NCBI RefSeq assembly: GCF_947504215.1
Contig: NZ_CANNGO010000006.1
Span: 186,001 to 250,000 of the forward strand
Source: an uncultured Ruegeria sp.
GTDB taxonomy: Bacteria; Pseudomonadota; Alphaproteobacteria; Rhodobacterales; Rhodobacteraceae
Direction of reading: 5' to 3'
DNA: 64,000 nt
Made by a program: the position numbers and the translations under genes. The notes beneath the pieces are model-generated. The model searched no databases, was not told the origin of the DNA, and saw only the letters and a program-made list of their open reading frames with translations. The first letter of the stretch is position 1, and each line of letters starts with the position of its first letter. Shown one piece after another: positions 50,229 to 60,179 of this stretch.

Positions 50229-52493
50229 ATGTTCCACCCATTTCGCATGCTGATGGCGTTGCTGTCAGTGTTACTGCTTTCAGGGCCGCTACACGCGCAA
50301 GTGACCGGCACAACAGATTCAACCTCGAGTGTCAGTATCCCCGAGGACCTAACACCTGACCAAGTCGATGGTCTGGTGGCCCGGATGTCGGACGATCAGG
50401 TTCGTGCTATTCTGCTGGAACGCCTAGATGCCGTTGCCAAAACACAAGCAGCCGCACAGGAAGATCACGAAGATCCGCTGACCGAGATTAGTGAGATTTG
50501 GGCCGAGATGGTCACATCCTGGACCCAGGTCCTAAAGACTTTGCCAAATATCGTGAGCGCACAGCTTACTGCATTTGACAATTTCGCAACGACATTTGGA
50601 TCAAGCGGTGTGTTTACACTCTTTGGGCTTATCCTGATGGTTCTGGTGGCCGGGTTCATCGCCGAAAAGCTGTTTGGCCTGCTCACCCGAAAGTGGCACG
50701 AACAGTCCGACGGTGAAGACGATGCCGATCTCTGGGGCGCAGTCCGATATCTGTTTCGTCGGTTCTGCCGTGAGATCGCCGGGCTGGTTGTTTTCTATGT
50801 CGTGATACGTGCACTTGGGCGTGGCCTGCTGACGACGGAACAAATTACTTACGCCGCGCCATTCGTATTCTACCTGATCTGGGTTCCGCGTTTGGGCGCC
50901 GCAGCTTCACGTTTCATACTTGCGCCTAACAAGCCACATTATCGGTTGGTGAATATTGACGATCACTGGGCAAAATACCTACACCGGAACCTGATCGGCC
51001 TGCTTCTTCTGATCGGTGTCACCTTGTTTGTCGTCCGGTTCAACGCGCTTAACGGCGTCACACCGGCGGACACCCGGATCGGTTTCTGGCTCAATGCTGC
51101 GATACACATCTATATTGGTGTGATCGCCTGGACGGCCCGAGAGGGCCTCTCTCAGATGATGCTGGGCACTGATCCTGACCACACCAAGTTCGATGAAGAT
51201 GTGGCTCATTACTATCCCTACTTCGCGATCGGTGTTTCAGCGGTAATCTGGCTGCTTGTCGAGTTCCTGGTTGCTCAGCGTGATCCGTCGACCCGCGCCC
51301 TGCTGTCGAAGGGGCCGCACTTTACCACCATGTTCTGGCTGCTGATTGCGCCTGCGCTGGATACGCTCATTCGGGGTCTGGTACGTCACCTTCAGCCGCC
51401 CATGGCCGGTGAAGGTCCGCTGGCCGAACAAGCCTATCGGTCGACCAAACGTAGCTATATCCGAATTGGCCGGGTTCTGGCCGGGTTGTTTGTCGTCTTT
51501 ATGATTTCACGAACCTGGGAGCTGGATCTGCGTCACGTCGCGTCGGCAGGTATCGGTGCCGAAGTTGGCGGAGCCGTCATCGAGTTCCTCCTGATCATAG
51601 CGGTCGGCTACATCATGAACGAAGTTGTTTCGCTGTGGATCAACCGCCGCCTTGCCAGAGAGCAAACGGCTGCTGAGGCACTTGATGAGGAAGCTGGCGG
51701 CGAAGGCGGCGGGGCTGGCGGATCGCGTCTGGCCACTGTTCTGCCGCTGCTACGCATTACCGCTCAGGTTACGATTGCCGTGATCTTTGGCCTATTAGCG
51801 TTGGGAGCCTTGGGCATCAACATTACGCCCCTGCTGGCCGGTGCCGGTGTTCTGGGTCTTGCTATCGGCTTCGGCGCACAGAAACTGGTGGCAGACATCG
51901 TTGGCGGCGTCTTCTTCCTGGTCGACGATGCATTTCGGGTTGGTGAATATGTTGATGTTGGCGGCACAATGGGTACGGTTGAAAAGATCTCGATCCGCTC
52001 GATGCAATTGCGACACCATCGCGGTGCGGTTCACACGATCCCCTATGGCGAGATTCAGAAGCTGACCAATTTCAGCCGCGACTGGGTGATTATGAAGCTC
52101 AAGTTCACCGTGCCGTTCGACACTGATCCAAACAAGGTCAAGAAGATCTTCAAGAAGATTGGCGCCGAGATGATGGCGGATGAAACCCACAAGGATGGCT
52201 TTCTGCAGCCCTTCAAATCGCAAGGTGTGTTCGACTTTGATGATGTAGGCATGATTATCCGCGGCAAGTTCATGGCCAAGCCCGGCAAACAATTCACGCT
52301 GCGCAAGGAGATCTTCAATCGGGTCAAGGCCGAGTTCAACGCCAACGGTATCGATTTTGCACGCCGCGAGGTCCGCGTTGCGATTCCAGGTCAGGAAGAG
52401 GCCGAGGAATTGACGCATGAACAAAAGTCCGCACTCGCCGCCGCAGCGGGTGACGCGGTTGCCCAACAGGTGCAAAAGGACCAGCAGAAATAG
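50229..52493 (+). CDS. Large MscS-family mechanosensitive channel protein
   Basis: The 754-residue protein has a signal peptide (MALLSVLLLSGPLHA), a periplasmic helical region of about 90 residues, and eight or more membrane helices. The channel core follows near residue 530: LLAGAGVLGLAIGFGAQKLV lines the pore, and the beta domain continues with VFFLVDDAFRVGEYVDVGGT and GTVEKISIRSMQLRHHRGAV. A C-terminal cytoplasmic domain ends in a Gln/Lys-rich tail. Such proteins open under membrane tension to release solutes, useful for a marine bacterium under osmotic downshift. A perfect inverted repeat lies directly before its start. Confidence 0.9.
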   Translation: MFHPFRMLMALLSVLLLSGPLHAQVTGTTDSTSSVSIPEDLTPDQVDGLVARMSDDQVRAILLERLDAVAKTQAAAQEDHEDPLTEISEIWAEMVTSWTQVLKTLPNIVSAQLTAFDNFATTFGSSGVFTLFGLILMVLVAGFIAEKLFGLLTRKWHEQSDGEDDADLWGAVRYLFRRFCREIAGLVVFYVVIRALGRGLLTTEQITYAAPFVFYLIWVPRLGAAASRFILAPNKPHYRLVNIDDHWAKYLHRNLIGLLLLIGVTLFVVRFNALNGVTPADTRIGFWLNAAIHIYIGVIAWTAREGLSQMMLGTDPDHTKFDEDVAHYYPYFAIGVSAVIWLLVEFLVAQRDPSTRALLSKGPHFTTMFWLLIAPALDTLIRGLVRHLQPPMAGEGPLAEQAYRSTKRSYIRIGRVLAGLFVVFMISRTWELDLRHVASAGIGAEVGGAVIEFLLIIAVGYIMNEVVSLWINRRLAREQTAAEALDEEAGGEGGGAGGSRLATVLPLLRITAQVTIAVIFGLLALGALGINITPLLAGAGVLGLAIGFGAQKLVADIVGGVFFLVDDAFRVGEYVDVGGTMGTVEKISIRSMQLRHHRGAVHTIPYGEIQKLTNFSRDWVIMKLKFTVPFDTDPNKVKKIFKKIGAEMMADETHKDGFLQPFKSQGVFDFDDVGMIIRGKFMAKPGKQFTLRKEIFNRVKAEFNANGIDFARREVRVAIPGQEEAEELTHEQKSALAAAAGDAVAQQVQKDQQK

Positions 52494-52535
52494 CGCGTCC
52501 AAAACCACTCTGAAACCGCACTTAGGGTGTAGACG

Positions 52536-52558
52536 AAGAGGCGCTATTGCGCCTCTTT
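52536..52558 (+). terminator. Intrinsic terminator after the MscS-family gene
   Basis: AAGAGGCGC (52536-52544) and GCGCCTCTT (52549-52557) form a perfect 9-base-pair stem with a TATT loop, followed by TGCGTTT. Confidence 0.75.
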
Positions 52559-52688
52559 GCGTTTGTGCAACACGGAAGATGACCCGCGAAAAACGGGTAC
52601 AAATCGAACAAAACGCCTTTACCCTTTCCCCCGGCGGCCCCTTCCCCTAAAAGGCGCCAACAATTGCCATCTCGGGGACTGATACAGG

Positions 52689-54848
52689 ATGCAAGAGCCA
52701 GCCATCACACCGGATCTGATTGCCGCCCACGGGTTGAAACCCGACGAATACGACATGATCCTCGAGATCATCGGGCGCGAGCCGAGCTTTACCGAGCTGG
52801 GCATTTTCTCGGCCATGTGGAATGAGCACTGTTCTTACAAATCCTCCAAGAAATGGCTGCGCACGCTGCCGACATCCGGCCCACAAGTGATCTGCGGACC
52901 CGGTGAAAACGCAGGTGTCGTGGATATCGGCGACGGTCAAGCCGTCGTTTTCAAGATGGAAAGCCACAACCATCCGTCATACATCGAACCCTACCAAGGC
53001 GCCGCAACCGGAGTTGGTGGCATCCTGCGGGACGTCTTCACCATGGGCGCGCGCCCGATCGCGTCGATGAATGCGCTGTCTTTCGGTGAACCCGGCCACC
53101 ACAAAACCCGCCAGCTAGTGAACGGTGTCGTTGAAGGCATCGGCGGCTACGGCAACTGTTTTGGCGTGCCATGTGTTGGTGGCGAAGTTCGTTTCCACCC
53201 CGCATATAATGGCAATTGCCTTGTGAACGCTTTTGCGGCCGGCCTCGCCGACAGTGACAAGATATTCTACTCCGCCGCCTCGGGTGTTGGCATGCCCGTC
53301 GTTTACCTCGGTGCCAAAACAGGCCGGGATGGCGTCGGCGGTGCCACCATGGCGTCAGCAGAATTTGACGACACGATCGAAGAAAAACGCCCCACTGTTC
53401 AGGTTGGCGATCCTTTCACCGAAAAGCGCCTGATGGAAGCGACGCTGGAGTTGATGCAAACCGGCGCCGTGATCTCGATCCAGGATATGGGCGCGGCTGG
53501 CCTGACCTGTTCCGCTGTGGAAATGGGCGACAAGGGTGGTTTGGGCGTGCGCCTCGATCTCGAAAACGTACCCCAGCGCGAAGAAAACATGACCGCCTAT
53601 GAGATGATGTTGTCTGAATCTCAGGAACGCATGCTGATGGTCCTCAAGCCCGAACTTGAGGCCGAAGCCCGCGCCGTGTTCGAGAAATGGGACCTCGATT
53701 TCGCAATCGTCGGCGAAACCATTGCAGAAGATCGCTTTCTGATCGTCCACAATGGCGAGGTGAAGGCCGATCTGGTTCTGTCAAAGCTGTCCTCGACCGC
53801 ACCGGAATACGACCGCCCGTGGGAACCGACCCCGGCAGCGGAAGAGTTAGCCGAAGTGCCTCAGATCGACCCAATCGACGGTTTGCGCGCCTTGCTCGCC
53901 TCGCCTAACTACGCGGGGAAGCAGTGGGTATATGAACAATACGACACGATGGTCATGGCCGACATTTCCCGCACGCCCGGGCTGGGCGCTGGCATGGTGC
54001 GTGTACATGGCACCGACAAGGTGTTGGCCTTCACATCCGACGTGACGCCCCGCTATGTGCGTGCCAATCCGGAAGAAGGCGGCAAACAGGCGGTGGCCGA
54101 GGCCTATCGCAACCTGACAGCTGTTGGCGCCAGGCCCTTGGCAACAACCGACAACCTGAACTTCGGCAATCCCGAAAAACCCGAGATTATGGGTCAGTTC
54201 GTCGGCGCGATCAAAGGCATCGGCGCTGCCGTGGCCGCGCTGGATATGCCGATCGTATCGGGCAACGTGTCGCTGTATAATGAAACCGACGGTCAGGGGA
54301 TCTTACCCACCCCAACCATCGGCGCAGTTGGCTTGCTGAGCCACACGGATGAGATCATCGGAAACGAGGTTCGCGATGGCCATGTGGCGCTTGTCATCGG
54401 TGAAACAACCGGTCATCTGGGCCAATCCGCGCTGCTGGCCGAGGTCTTCAACCGCGAAGACGGCGACGCCCCGCATGTGGATCTGGAGGCCGAACAGCGC
54501 AATGGCGATTTCATCCGCGCCAATCGCGAGATGATCAAGGCCTGCACCGATCTGAGTGACGGCGGCTTGGCACTTGCTGCGTTTGAACTGGCCGAAGCAG
54601 CTGGCGTCGGGGTCTGCCTTGACGACGCCTCGACCGAGTTCCTGTTCGGCGAAGATCAGGCTCGCTATCTGGTCGCCTGCAATTTTGATCAAGCCGAGGC
54701 ATTGATGATTGCCGCCGGTCAGGCGGGCGTTCCATTGGTATCGGTCGGGCGGTTTACCGGCGATAGCGTCCGCATCGGTACATCCGAGGCTCCGCTTGAT
54801 GAGCTGACTACCACTTTCCGCAATAGTTTTGCCGAAGCCGTTGCCTGA
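52689..54848 (+). CDS. purL: Phosphoribosylformylglycinamidine synthase, synthetase subunit PurL
   Basis: PurL uses ATP and the ammonia from PurQ to make FGAM in purine synthesis. The 719-residue protein is the short form that needs PurS and PurQ. Visible are [20 protein letters not shown] near residue 40, [20 protein letters not shown] near residue 90, and [20 protein letters not shown] in the first half; the second half repeats the fold with [20 protein letters not shown] and [20 protein letters not shown]. It lies alone, 17 kb from purS and purQ. The ATG has GGGGAC-type upstream bases. Confidence 0.96.
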   Translation: MQEPAITPDLIAAHGLKPDEYDMILEIIGREPSFTELGIFSAMWNEHCSYKSSKKWLRTLPTSGPQVICGPGENAGVVDIGDGQAVVFKMESHNHPSYIEPYQGAATGVGGILRDVFTMGARPIASMNALSFGEPGHHKTRQLVNGVVEGIGGYGNCFGVPCVGGEVRFHPAYNGNCLVNAFAAGLADSDKIFYSAASGVGMPVVYLGAKTGRDGVGGATMASAEFDDTIEEKRPTVQVGDPFTEKRLMEATLELMQTGAVISIQDMGAAGLTCSAVEMGDKGGLGVRLDLENVPQREENMTAYEMMLSESQERMLMVLKPELEAEARAVFEKWDLDFAIVGETIAEDRFLIVHNGEVKADLVLSKLSSTAPEYDRPWEPTPAAEELAEVPQIDPIDGLRALLASPNYAGKQWVYEQYDTMVMADISRTPGLGAGMVRVHGTDKVLAFTSDVTPRYVRANPEEGGKQAVAEAYRNLTAVGARPLATTDNLNFGNPEKPEIMGQFVGAIKGIGAAVAALDMPIVSGNVSLYNETDGQGILPTPTIGAVGLLSHTDEIIGNEVRDGHVALVIGETTGHLGQSALLAEVFNREDGDAPHVDLEAEQRNGDFIRANREMIKACTDLSDGGLALAAFELAEAAGVGVCLDDASTEFLFGEDQARYLVACNFDQAEALMIAAGQAGVPLVSVGRFTGDSVRIGTSEAPLDELTTTFRNSFAEAVA

Positions 54849-54868
54849 TTCAGGCACCAGCACATCAG

Positions 54869-54905
54869 AAAACCTGCGCCTTCTTCGATGCAGGTTTTGT
54901 CTTTT
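54869..54905 (+). terminator. Intrinsic terminator after purL
   Basis: AAAACCTGC (54869-54877) and GCAGGTTTT (54890-54898) form a perfect 9-base-pair stem with a 12-base loop, followed by GTCTTTTC. Confidence 0.75.
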
Positions 54906-54981
54906 CAAGGCGTCTATCTGACCCTTGCACGCCCCGCCCCGGCGCTCTACATCTTGGGAAAGACCTTCAGGAGAAACCTAA

Positions 54982-55218
54982 ATGCCGATGAGTGCCAACG
55001 ATATCGAACACCTGCTGCGCGACGCTTTTCCCGATGCGGAGATTCAGGTTGGCGGCAACGACGGGGTACATATGTCGGCCATGGTCATAGACGAGAGTTT
55101 TCGCGGCAAAAACCGGGTGCAACAGCAGCGCGCTGTTTATGCAGCCTTGAAAGGTAAGATGGACGGCCCAGATGGTGAATTGCACGCGCTGGCGCTGACC
55201 ACAAAAGTGCCAGAGTAA
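54982..55218 (+). CDS. BolA family protein
   Basis: A 78-residue BolA/IbaG-type protein, a partner of monothiol glutaredoxins in iron-sulfur cluster handling. Conserved parts are NDIEHLLRDAFPDAEIQVGG and SFRGKNRVQQQRAVYAALKG, with the His of GVHMSAMVID and HALALTTKVP. AGGAG lies 8 bases before the ATG. It heads a tight three-gene unit with a small membrane protein and grxD, and the BolA-Grx pairing supports a joint cluster-sensing role. Confidence 0.92.
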   Translation: MPMSANDIEHLLRDAFPDAEIQVGGNDGVHMSAMVIDESFRGKNRVQQQRAVYAALKGKMDGPDGELHALALTTKVPE

Positions 55219-55219
55219 T

Positions 55220-55474
55220 ATGGATCTTGGGTTTGGCATTGTCATCGGTATCGCAATAGCTGTTACGCTGACTGCACTTTTGGCATGGAGCCGATCCCAA
55301 AACGATCCCAAATCAAAGCGAGGATCCCTTCCTGGAAGAGGGCATCACACAATCCACGCAAACTACGAGTCGGGCGGAGCCGGAGGTGGGCATACCACTC
55401 AATACCGCGTCCCTAAGGACCCACAAGATTACGCCAAGGCGATGATGCCGAAGAGCAAAGGAAACGCAAAATGA
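55220..55474 (+). CDS. Hypothetical small membrane protein between bolA and grxD, 84 aa
   Basis: I do not recognise this protein. It has one N-terminal membrane helix ([20 protein letters not shown]) and a polar, Gly- and His-containing tail ([20 protein letters not shown]) that ends in [18 protein letters not shown]. It begins 1 base after the bolA stop and overlaps grxD by four bases (ATGA), so it is certainly cotranslated with them. Its place suggests a role near iron-sulfur or redox metabolism at the membrane; this is inference. Confidence 0.75.
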   Translation: MDLGFGIVIGIAIAVTLTALLAWSRSQNDPKSKRGSLPGRGHHTIHANYESGGAGGGHTTQYRVPKDPQDYAKAMMPKSKGNAK

Positions 55475-55833
55475 GCGACGTAAAAACCCTGATCGACGAA
55501 ACCGTCAAAGCCAATACCGTTGTGCTTTATATGAAAGGCACCAAAGAGATGCCCCAATGCGGGTTCTCTTCACGCGTGGCCGGCGTTTTGAACTACATGG
55601 GTGTCGAATACACCGATGTGAATGTTCTTGCCGATGAGGGCGTTCGGCAAGGCATCAAGGATTATTCCGACTGGCCGACGGTTCCTCAGCTTTACGTCAA
55701 AGGCGAGTTCGTGGGCGGTTGCGACATCATCACCGAAATGACCTTGTCGGGTGAGTTGGACACGCTGTTTGAAGAGAATAGCGTCGAATATAATAAAGAA
55801 GCGGCCGACAAAATTCGCGAAGCAAACGCCTGA
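55471..55833 (+). CDS. grxD: Monothiol glutaredoxin (Grx4/GrxD type)
   Basis: A 120-residue monothiol glutaredoxin that carries a 2Fe-2S cluster with glutathione, often together with BolA. The active site is [20 protein letters not shown] (CGFS, near residue 28), followed by the glutathione-binding segments [20 protein letters not shown]. Length and N-terminal helix ([19 protein letters not shown]) match GrxD. It overlaps the small membrane gene and is the last gene of the bolA unit. Confidence 0.95.
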   Translation: MSDVKTLIDETVKANTVVLYMKGTKEMPQCGFSSRVAGVLNYMGVEYTDVNVLADEGVRQGIKDYSDWPTVPQLYVKGEFVGGCDIITEMTLSGELDTLFEENSVEYNKEAADKIREANA

Positions 55834-55839
55834 CCAAGG

Positions 55840-56190
55840 TTAACGGCTGGAGCAATCCTGATAAATGACCTGCTCGCTGGTGGCATCACCTGCCGCCTGA
55901 TAGCTGATCGATGCGTTCCATCCCTTGGAACGTAGGATGTAGGTTCCCTCACCTTCGGTGGATTCGTACCGAATGCCAGATCCGCTTGCGACCTGGCGCA
56001 TTGGGACCAGTTTGTTGTCCACTAGCGTCGCTGCTGCGCCCGGCCCGTCAGAGACATTGAAATACGTCACCGGCAACGGTACCCCGTTCTCGCAGGTGAA
56101 AGTTACCGACAAAATGTCGATTTCGGCCAGTGCCACCGAAGCGGGTATTGCCATCAACGCACCGCCAGCGATGCTGCGCAGACTGCTCAT
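55840..56190 (-). CDS. MliC-like lysozyme inhibitor domain protein
   Basis: A 116-residue exported protein with a signal peptide (SIAGGALMAIPASVALA). The mature part fits MliC (membrane-bound C-type lysozyme inhibitor): a first strand with VTFTCENGVPLPVTYFN, the segment VASGSGIRYESTEGEGTYIL and SKGWNASISYQ, and paired cysteines near the start and end. There is no lipobox Cys, so it would be periplasmic and soluble. It overlaps zapA by four bases and ends 6 bases from convergent grxD. The name is by motif only. Confidence 0.72.
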   Translation of the reverse strand: MSSLRSIAGGALMAIPASVALAEIDILSVTFTCENGVPLPVTYFNVSDGPGAAATLVDNKLVPMRQVASGSGIRYESTEGEGTYILRSKGWNASISYQAAGDATSEQVIYQDCSSR

Positions 56191-56585
56191 GGTGCCTTTT
56201 TCTCCTCGACGACCGAGGCCAGCGCCTCGGCGCGCGCGGCCAGTTCGGCCAGCGTGTCCGTAACGGACGGAGGAACGACTGCAACCTCGATCCGTTCGGG
56301 TTCTGGCAAGGGTGCAGAGCGCAATTCGTTCAGTTTGGCTTCGACTTCGACCAGCTTGGCCTCAAGCGCCTGCACTTTCTCTTCGGTGGCCGCCGTTTTG
56401 TCTGCCAGCATCAGGCCAGCCATCAGCAGCATCCGTGATTCCGGCATCCGCCCAATCTGATCTGAAAGAACCTGCGCCTCGTCATCCAGCATCTTGGCGG
56501 CTGCTTGCAAAAACGTCTCTTCACCTTCCTGACAGGACACTTCAAAGCCGCGCCCACCGATATGAATGGTCAATTCGGGCATCAC
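56187..56585 (-). CDS. zapA: Cell division protein ZapA
   Basis: ZapA cross-links FtsZ filaments at midcell. The 132-residue protein has the N-terminal beta domain (LTIHIGGRGFEVSCQEGEET) and the typical helix LLMAGLMLADKTAATEEKVQ leading into a long coiled coil. It overlaps the upstream coiled-coil gene and the downstream MliC-like gene by four bases each (ATGA), so the three are coupled. Confidence 0.93.
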   Translation of the reverse strand: MMPELTIHIGGRGFEVSCQEGEETFLQAAAKMLDDEAQVLSDQIGRMPESRMLLMAGLMLADKTAATEEKVQALEAKLVEVEAKLNELRSAPLPEPERIEVAVVPPSVTDTLAELAARAEALASVVEEKKAP

Positions 56586-57439
56586 TCCACCTCACCTTCT
56601 GCCAGTTTCGCCTGCGACAGCAGTGGTTCCAGGCGCGCCAGTACAGCATGTGCCTCGGCCGCATCTGTCGCCTGCGCAGCCCGCGTTGCTTCAAGCTCGG
56701 CCACGGTGGCCCGGTTTAGCAATTCAGCATCTGGCACACCGTCTTCAGCCGCAGCTCTTAGTTCGTCAACCGAGCTACGCAATTGCTCATTGGCCTTGCG
56801 CATCCTCTGAAGATCATCATCCAGCCGCGACATGGCGGCACCATGGCTGGTACGTTCGGCGCGCAACATCTCTAACTCTGCACTCAGATCGCCAACCCGT
56901 TCCGTGTCGGCCAGTTCTGACCGCAACCGGGCGTTTTCCGCTTCGATCTGTTTCGCCTGGGACATCAGCGCCTGAAGTTGTTCCAATTCAGCCCGCAATG
57001 GTGCGGGGTCTTCGCGAGCATCCAATTCTGAGCGCAACTTCTCGTTCTCGGCTTTCAAAGCGTCCAGTTCTTCACTGTTTTCAAGCGCAGCTTTGGCATC
57101 TGCCAGCTCTGCCCTTGCCGCCTCGACCGATACAAGTTTCGCAGTTGCTTGCGCCAGTTCTTCCCGTAGAGAGTCACTTTCGCTGTCTTCGTCGGATGTT
57201 GACCGCAGTTCCTCAAGCTCGTTGCGCAGCTCGTCCGCTTCCTGTTCGTGCTGGTCCTTCAGCACTTTCAACCGCTCTTGAAGTTGAGCATTGGCAACAC
57301 GCTCTTCTTCCAGCGCCGCCTGCAAAGCTTCGTCCGGAACACCACTGCCCGGGGCTGTGTGTTGCAAGGCCTCAACGCCACTGCCGATACGTTCCATCGC
57401 AGCGATGATGCGGTGCTGTAGTTCCTCGATCTGGCTCAT
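56582..57439 (-). CDS. Coiled-coil protein encoded with zapA
   Basis: A 285-residue, acidic, almost fully coiled-coil protein without signal or membrane helix. It begins MSQIEELQHRIIAAMERIGS and contains repeated heptads rich in Glu, Leu and Ala (for example LRAELEQLQALMSQAKQIEA). I recognise no named family. It lies directly upstream of zapA with a 4-base overlap. Proteins such as ZapB are coiled coils that work with ZapA in the division ring, so a similar partner role is suggested by position and shape; this remains inference. Confidence 0.8.
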   Translation of the reverse strand: MSQIEELQHRIIAAMERIGSGVEALQHTAPGSGVPDEALQAALEEERVANAQLQERLKVLKDQHEQEADELRNELEELRSTSDEDSESDSLREELAQATAKLVSVEAARAELADAKAALENSEELDALKAENEKLRSELDAREDPAPLRAELEQLQALMSQAKQIEAENARLRSELADTERVGDLSAELEMLRAERTSHGAAMSRLDDDLQRMRKANEQLRSSVDELRAAAEDGVPDAELLNRATVAELEATRAAQATDAAEAHAVLARLEPLLSQAKLAEGEVE

Positions 57440-57674
57440 GCCCCTGTCACCTCTTTATCAAGGTTCATTCTATTGCGGGATGATCCGAATCAAAACCCGG
57501 CCCGCCTGTCCCTAGTCTAACGGAATGCGACAGAAAATACCCACTGTTTGGTTTCAATCACTTGGGCAACACTCTTCAAGCTGGTCAAGCCTGCAACGCC
57601 CGGTTCCGCTTGCACTTTGAGGGGTGGATGGTATTGAGCCCGCAATCTGCTTGTAACCCGAAGGAACAACGCCC

Positions 57675-59696
57675 GTGGACCTGACTGCGCTGCGCAATGC
57701 CAACCCCGAACACTGGGACAAAGCTGCGGCCATCCGCACCCTGACCCTTGATGCCGTCGCCGCTGCCAATTCCGGCCATTCCGGTATGCCCATGGGCATG
57801 GCTGATGTCGCAACAGTATTGTTCGAAAAGCATCTGAAATTCGACGCTTCAGCCCCAAATTGGCCAGACCGCGACCGGTTTATTCTGTCCGCAGGCCATG
57901 GTTCGATGCTGGTTTATTCGCTGCTGTACCTCACGGGTAACGCGGATGTAACACTGGAAGAAATCAAGAACTTCCGCCAGATGGGAGCCAAAACCGCTGG
58001 CCACCCGGAAAACTTCCTGATCAACGGTGTCGAAACCACCACGGGCCCATTGGGTCAGGGCATTTCCAACGCTGTGGGCTTTGCCATGGCAGAAGAAATC
58101 CAGCGCGCGCACTACGGCAAGAAGGTTGTCGATCATTATACCTATGTGATCGCAGGCGACGGTTGTTTGATGGAAGGTGTCAGCCAGGAAGCGATCACCC
58201 TTGCGGGCCGTCACGAGCTGAGCAAGCTGATTGTTTTCTGGGATAACAACAACATCACCATCGACGGCACCGTCGACATGGCCGATCGCACAGATCAGGT
58301 GCGCCGCTTTGCAGCCTCGGGCTGGCACGTCATCGAGATTGATGGCCATGATCCCAAAGCAATCGACGCGGCCATTGTCCGGGCGAAAAAGTCGAATAAG
58401 CCGACCATGATCGCCTGCGAAAGCCACATCGCCTTGGGCCACGCCGCTCAGGACACCTCCAAGGGGCATGGCGCGCTGACCGATCAGGATCAGTTGAAAG
58501 CTGCGAAACAGGCCTATGACTGGCCTCACGACGCATTCGAGGTTCCCGCCAACGTCAAAGCGGCATGGGAAGCCATTGGTGCCCGTGGTGCGGATGAACG
58601 TGCCGCCTGGGAAGAGCGTTTCTCGCAATTGTCCGAGCGCAAGCAGGGTGAGTTCAACCGCGCTTATGCGTTTGACGCACCCAGAAAGCTGGCCGGTGCC
58701 ATCCGCGCGTTCAAAAAGCAGATGTCGGAAGATCAGCCGAAACTGGCCACCCGTGCGTCTTCGGAAAAGGTTCTGAACGTCGTCAACCCGATCATGACCG
58801 AAACAGTTGGCGGCTCAGCAGACCTGACCGGGTCGAACAACACCAAATCGGCCGATATGAGCGTGTTCCTGCCGGAAAATCGCAAGGGTCGTTACATTCA
58901 CTACGGGATTCGCGAACACGGTATGGCTGCAGCGATGAACGGCATGGCTCTGCATGGTGGTATCCGCCCCTATGGCGGGACATTCATGGCGTTTACCGAC
59001 TATGCCCGCCCGTCCATGCGGCTGGCTGCGTTGATGAAGGTGCCCAGCGTGTTCGTGATGACACACGATTCAATCGGTTTGGGTGAAGACGGCCCAACAC
59101 ACCAGCCAGTCGAACATCTGGCGATCTCGCGGGCAACGCCGAACACCTATGTGTTCCGCCCCGCTGATACGATCGAGACCGCCGAAGCCTGGGAACTGGC
59201 GCTGACGTTCAAGGACAGCCCCTCGGTCCTGTCGCTGACACGCCAAGGCGTGCCGACCGTGCGCACAGAACACAAAACCAAGAACCTGACCGCCCAGGGT
59301 GCCTATGTTCTTGCCGAGGCCGATAACAAGCGTCAGGCCATCCTGATCGCAACCGGTTCAGAAGTGTCGCTGGCCATGGAAGCCAAAGCAATGCTCGAGG
59401 CCGAAGGCATCGGCACGCGTGTCGTTTCCATGCCATGTATGGAATTGTTCGCCGAACAAGATGACGCCTACCGCAAGCGCATTCTGCCGGGCGGTGCCGT
59501 CCGTGTTGGTATCGAGGCCGCGGTGCGCGCTGGCGGATGGGATCGCTGGCTGCTGGGTGAGCGGGGCCGCGAGACCAAGTCGGATTTCGTCGGCATGTCG
59601 AGCTTTGGCGCATCCGCGCCGGCCGGTGAGCTGTATAAGCATTTCGGTATCACCGCAGAGGCGACAGTTGCCAAGGTCAAAGACTTGTTGGGCTAG
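57675..59696 (+). CDS. tkt: Transketolase
   Basis: Transketolase moves two-carbon units between sugar phosphates with thiamin diphosphate, serving the pentose phosphate pathway. The 673-residue protein has the N-terminal signature [20 protein letters not shown] near residue 33, [20 protein letters not shown] near residue 155 with the cofactor residues, and the second signature [38 protein letters not shown] and TRQGVPTVR in the pyrimidine domain. The start is GTG, with AAGGAA upstream, at the conserved N terminus. It is divergent from the zapA unit and 1.6 kb before the gap genes. Confidence 0.96.
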   Translation: MDLTALRNANPEHWDKAAAIRTLTLDAVAAANSGHSGMPMGMADVATVLFEKHLKFDASAPNWPDRDRFILSAGHGSMLVYSLLYLTGNADVTLEEIKNFRQMGAKTAGHPENFLINGVETTTGPLGQGISNAVGFAMAEEIQRAHYGKKVVDHYTYVIAGDGCLMEGVSQEAITLAGRHELSKLIVFWDNNNITIDGTVDMADRTDQVRRFAASGWHVIEIDGHDPKAIDAAIVRAKKSNKPTMIACESHIALGHAAQDTSKGHGALTDQDQLKAAKQAYDWPHDAFEVPANVKAAWEAIGARGADERAAWEERFSQLSERKQGEFNRAYAFDAPRKLAGAIRAFKKQMSEDQPKLATRASSEKVLNVVNPIMTETVGGSADLTGSNNTKSADMSVFLPENRKGRYIHYGIREHGMAAAMNGMALHGGIRPYGGTFMAFTDYARPSMRLAALMKVPSVFVMTHDSIGLGEDGPTHQPVEHLAISRATPNTYVFRPADTIETAEAWELALTFKDSPSVLSLTRQGVPTVRTEHKTKNLTAQGAYVLAEADNKRQAILIATGSEVSLAMEAKAMLEAEGIGTRVVSMPCMELFAEQDDAYRKRILPGGAVRVGIEAAVRAGGWDRWLLGERGRETKSDFVGMSSFGASAPAGELYKHFGITAEATVAKVKDLLG

Positions 59697-59721
59697 TTGC
59701 CTACCTGGTGCGACTAATCGG

Positions 59722-59748
59722 AAGGGCGGCACTTGCCGCCCTTTTCTA
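59722..59748. terminator. Bidirectional terminator after tkt
   Basis: AAGGGCGGC (59722-59730) and GCCGCCCTT (59735-59743) form a perfect 9-base-pair stem with an ACTT loop and a T-rich tail. It touches the end of the convergent hypothetical gene. Confidence 0.85.
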
Positions 59749-60159
59749 TTTTGCCGCCGCTCCCGCTTGCCCCTTCAGTGCATCATAGGCACGCTGGGCG
59801 TAGTCAACCCGCAGCTCATATTGGCCACGTGCGACAATAAACTCGGGTGCTTCGATCCCTGCCGCCGAAAACACCTGTCTCAGATGCGCGCCTGATAGCA
59901 GGATGTAGTCTGCTGATTGACCACTGAACCTGTTGAACATCCGCCCGCCAAACCATATTCGGCGTTTTCGGGCCTGTCCGGCTGAGTGCAAACGAAAATG
60001 CAAAACGCCAAAGAGAGCTTCAGAGTCGAATGGCAACAAGTCAGCAGCGGCGCTTATGCTTGAGACGGCTAGGGCGAAACCGTCGGCGGCGGCGTTATGC
60101 ATCCCCTTTTGTGTTGGGCTTGGCCCAGAGACGATCCGAATAATTGGGCGGTCAGCCAT
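59746..60159 (-). CDS. Hypothetical protein, 137 aa
   Basis: I do not recognise this protein. From the ATG at 60159 it reads MADRPIIRIVSGPSPTQKGM and has a compact, Arg-rich middle (ALFGVLHFRLHSAGQARKRR) and an Ala-rich end (LKGQAGAAAK). No signal or membrane helix is seen. Its upstream boundary is set by the DUF808 stop at 60180; an ATG six codons earlier lies right after that stop, and neither has a strong ribosome binding site. It is probably the second gene of a DUF808 unit. Confidence in the reading frame is moderate. Confidence 0.6.
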   Translation of the reverse strand: MADRPIIRIVSGPSPTQKGMHNAAADGFALAVSSISAAADLLPFDSEALFGVLHFRLHSAGQARKRRIWFGGRMFNRFSGQSADYILLSGAHLRQVFSAAGIEAPEFIVARGQYELRVDYAQRAYDALKGQAGAAAK

Positions 60160-60179
60160 GCCGGACTGGTTCCGCATTG

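Noticed and set aside
57440-57674. 6S RNA between the zapA unit and tkt
   Set aside because: In some relatives 6S RNA lies near zapA, but this gap shows no long closed stem with a central bubble; it looks like a plain divergent promoter region.
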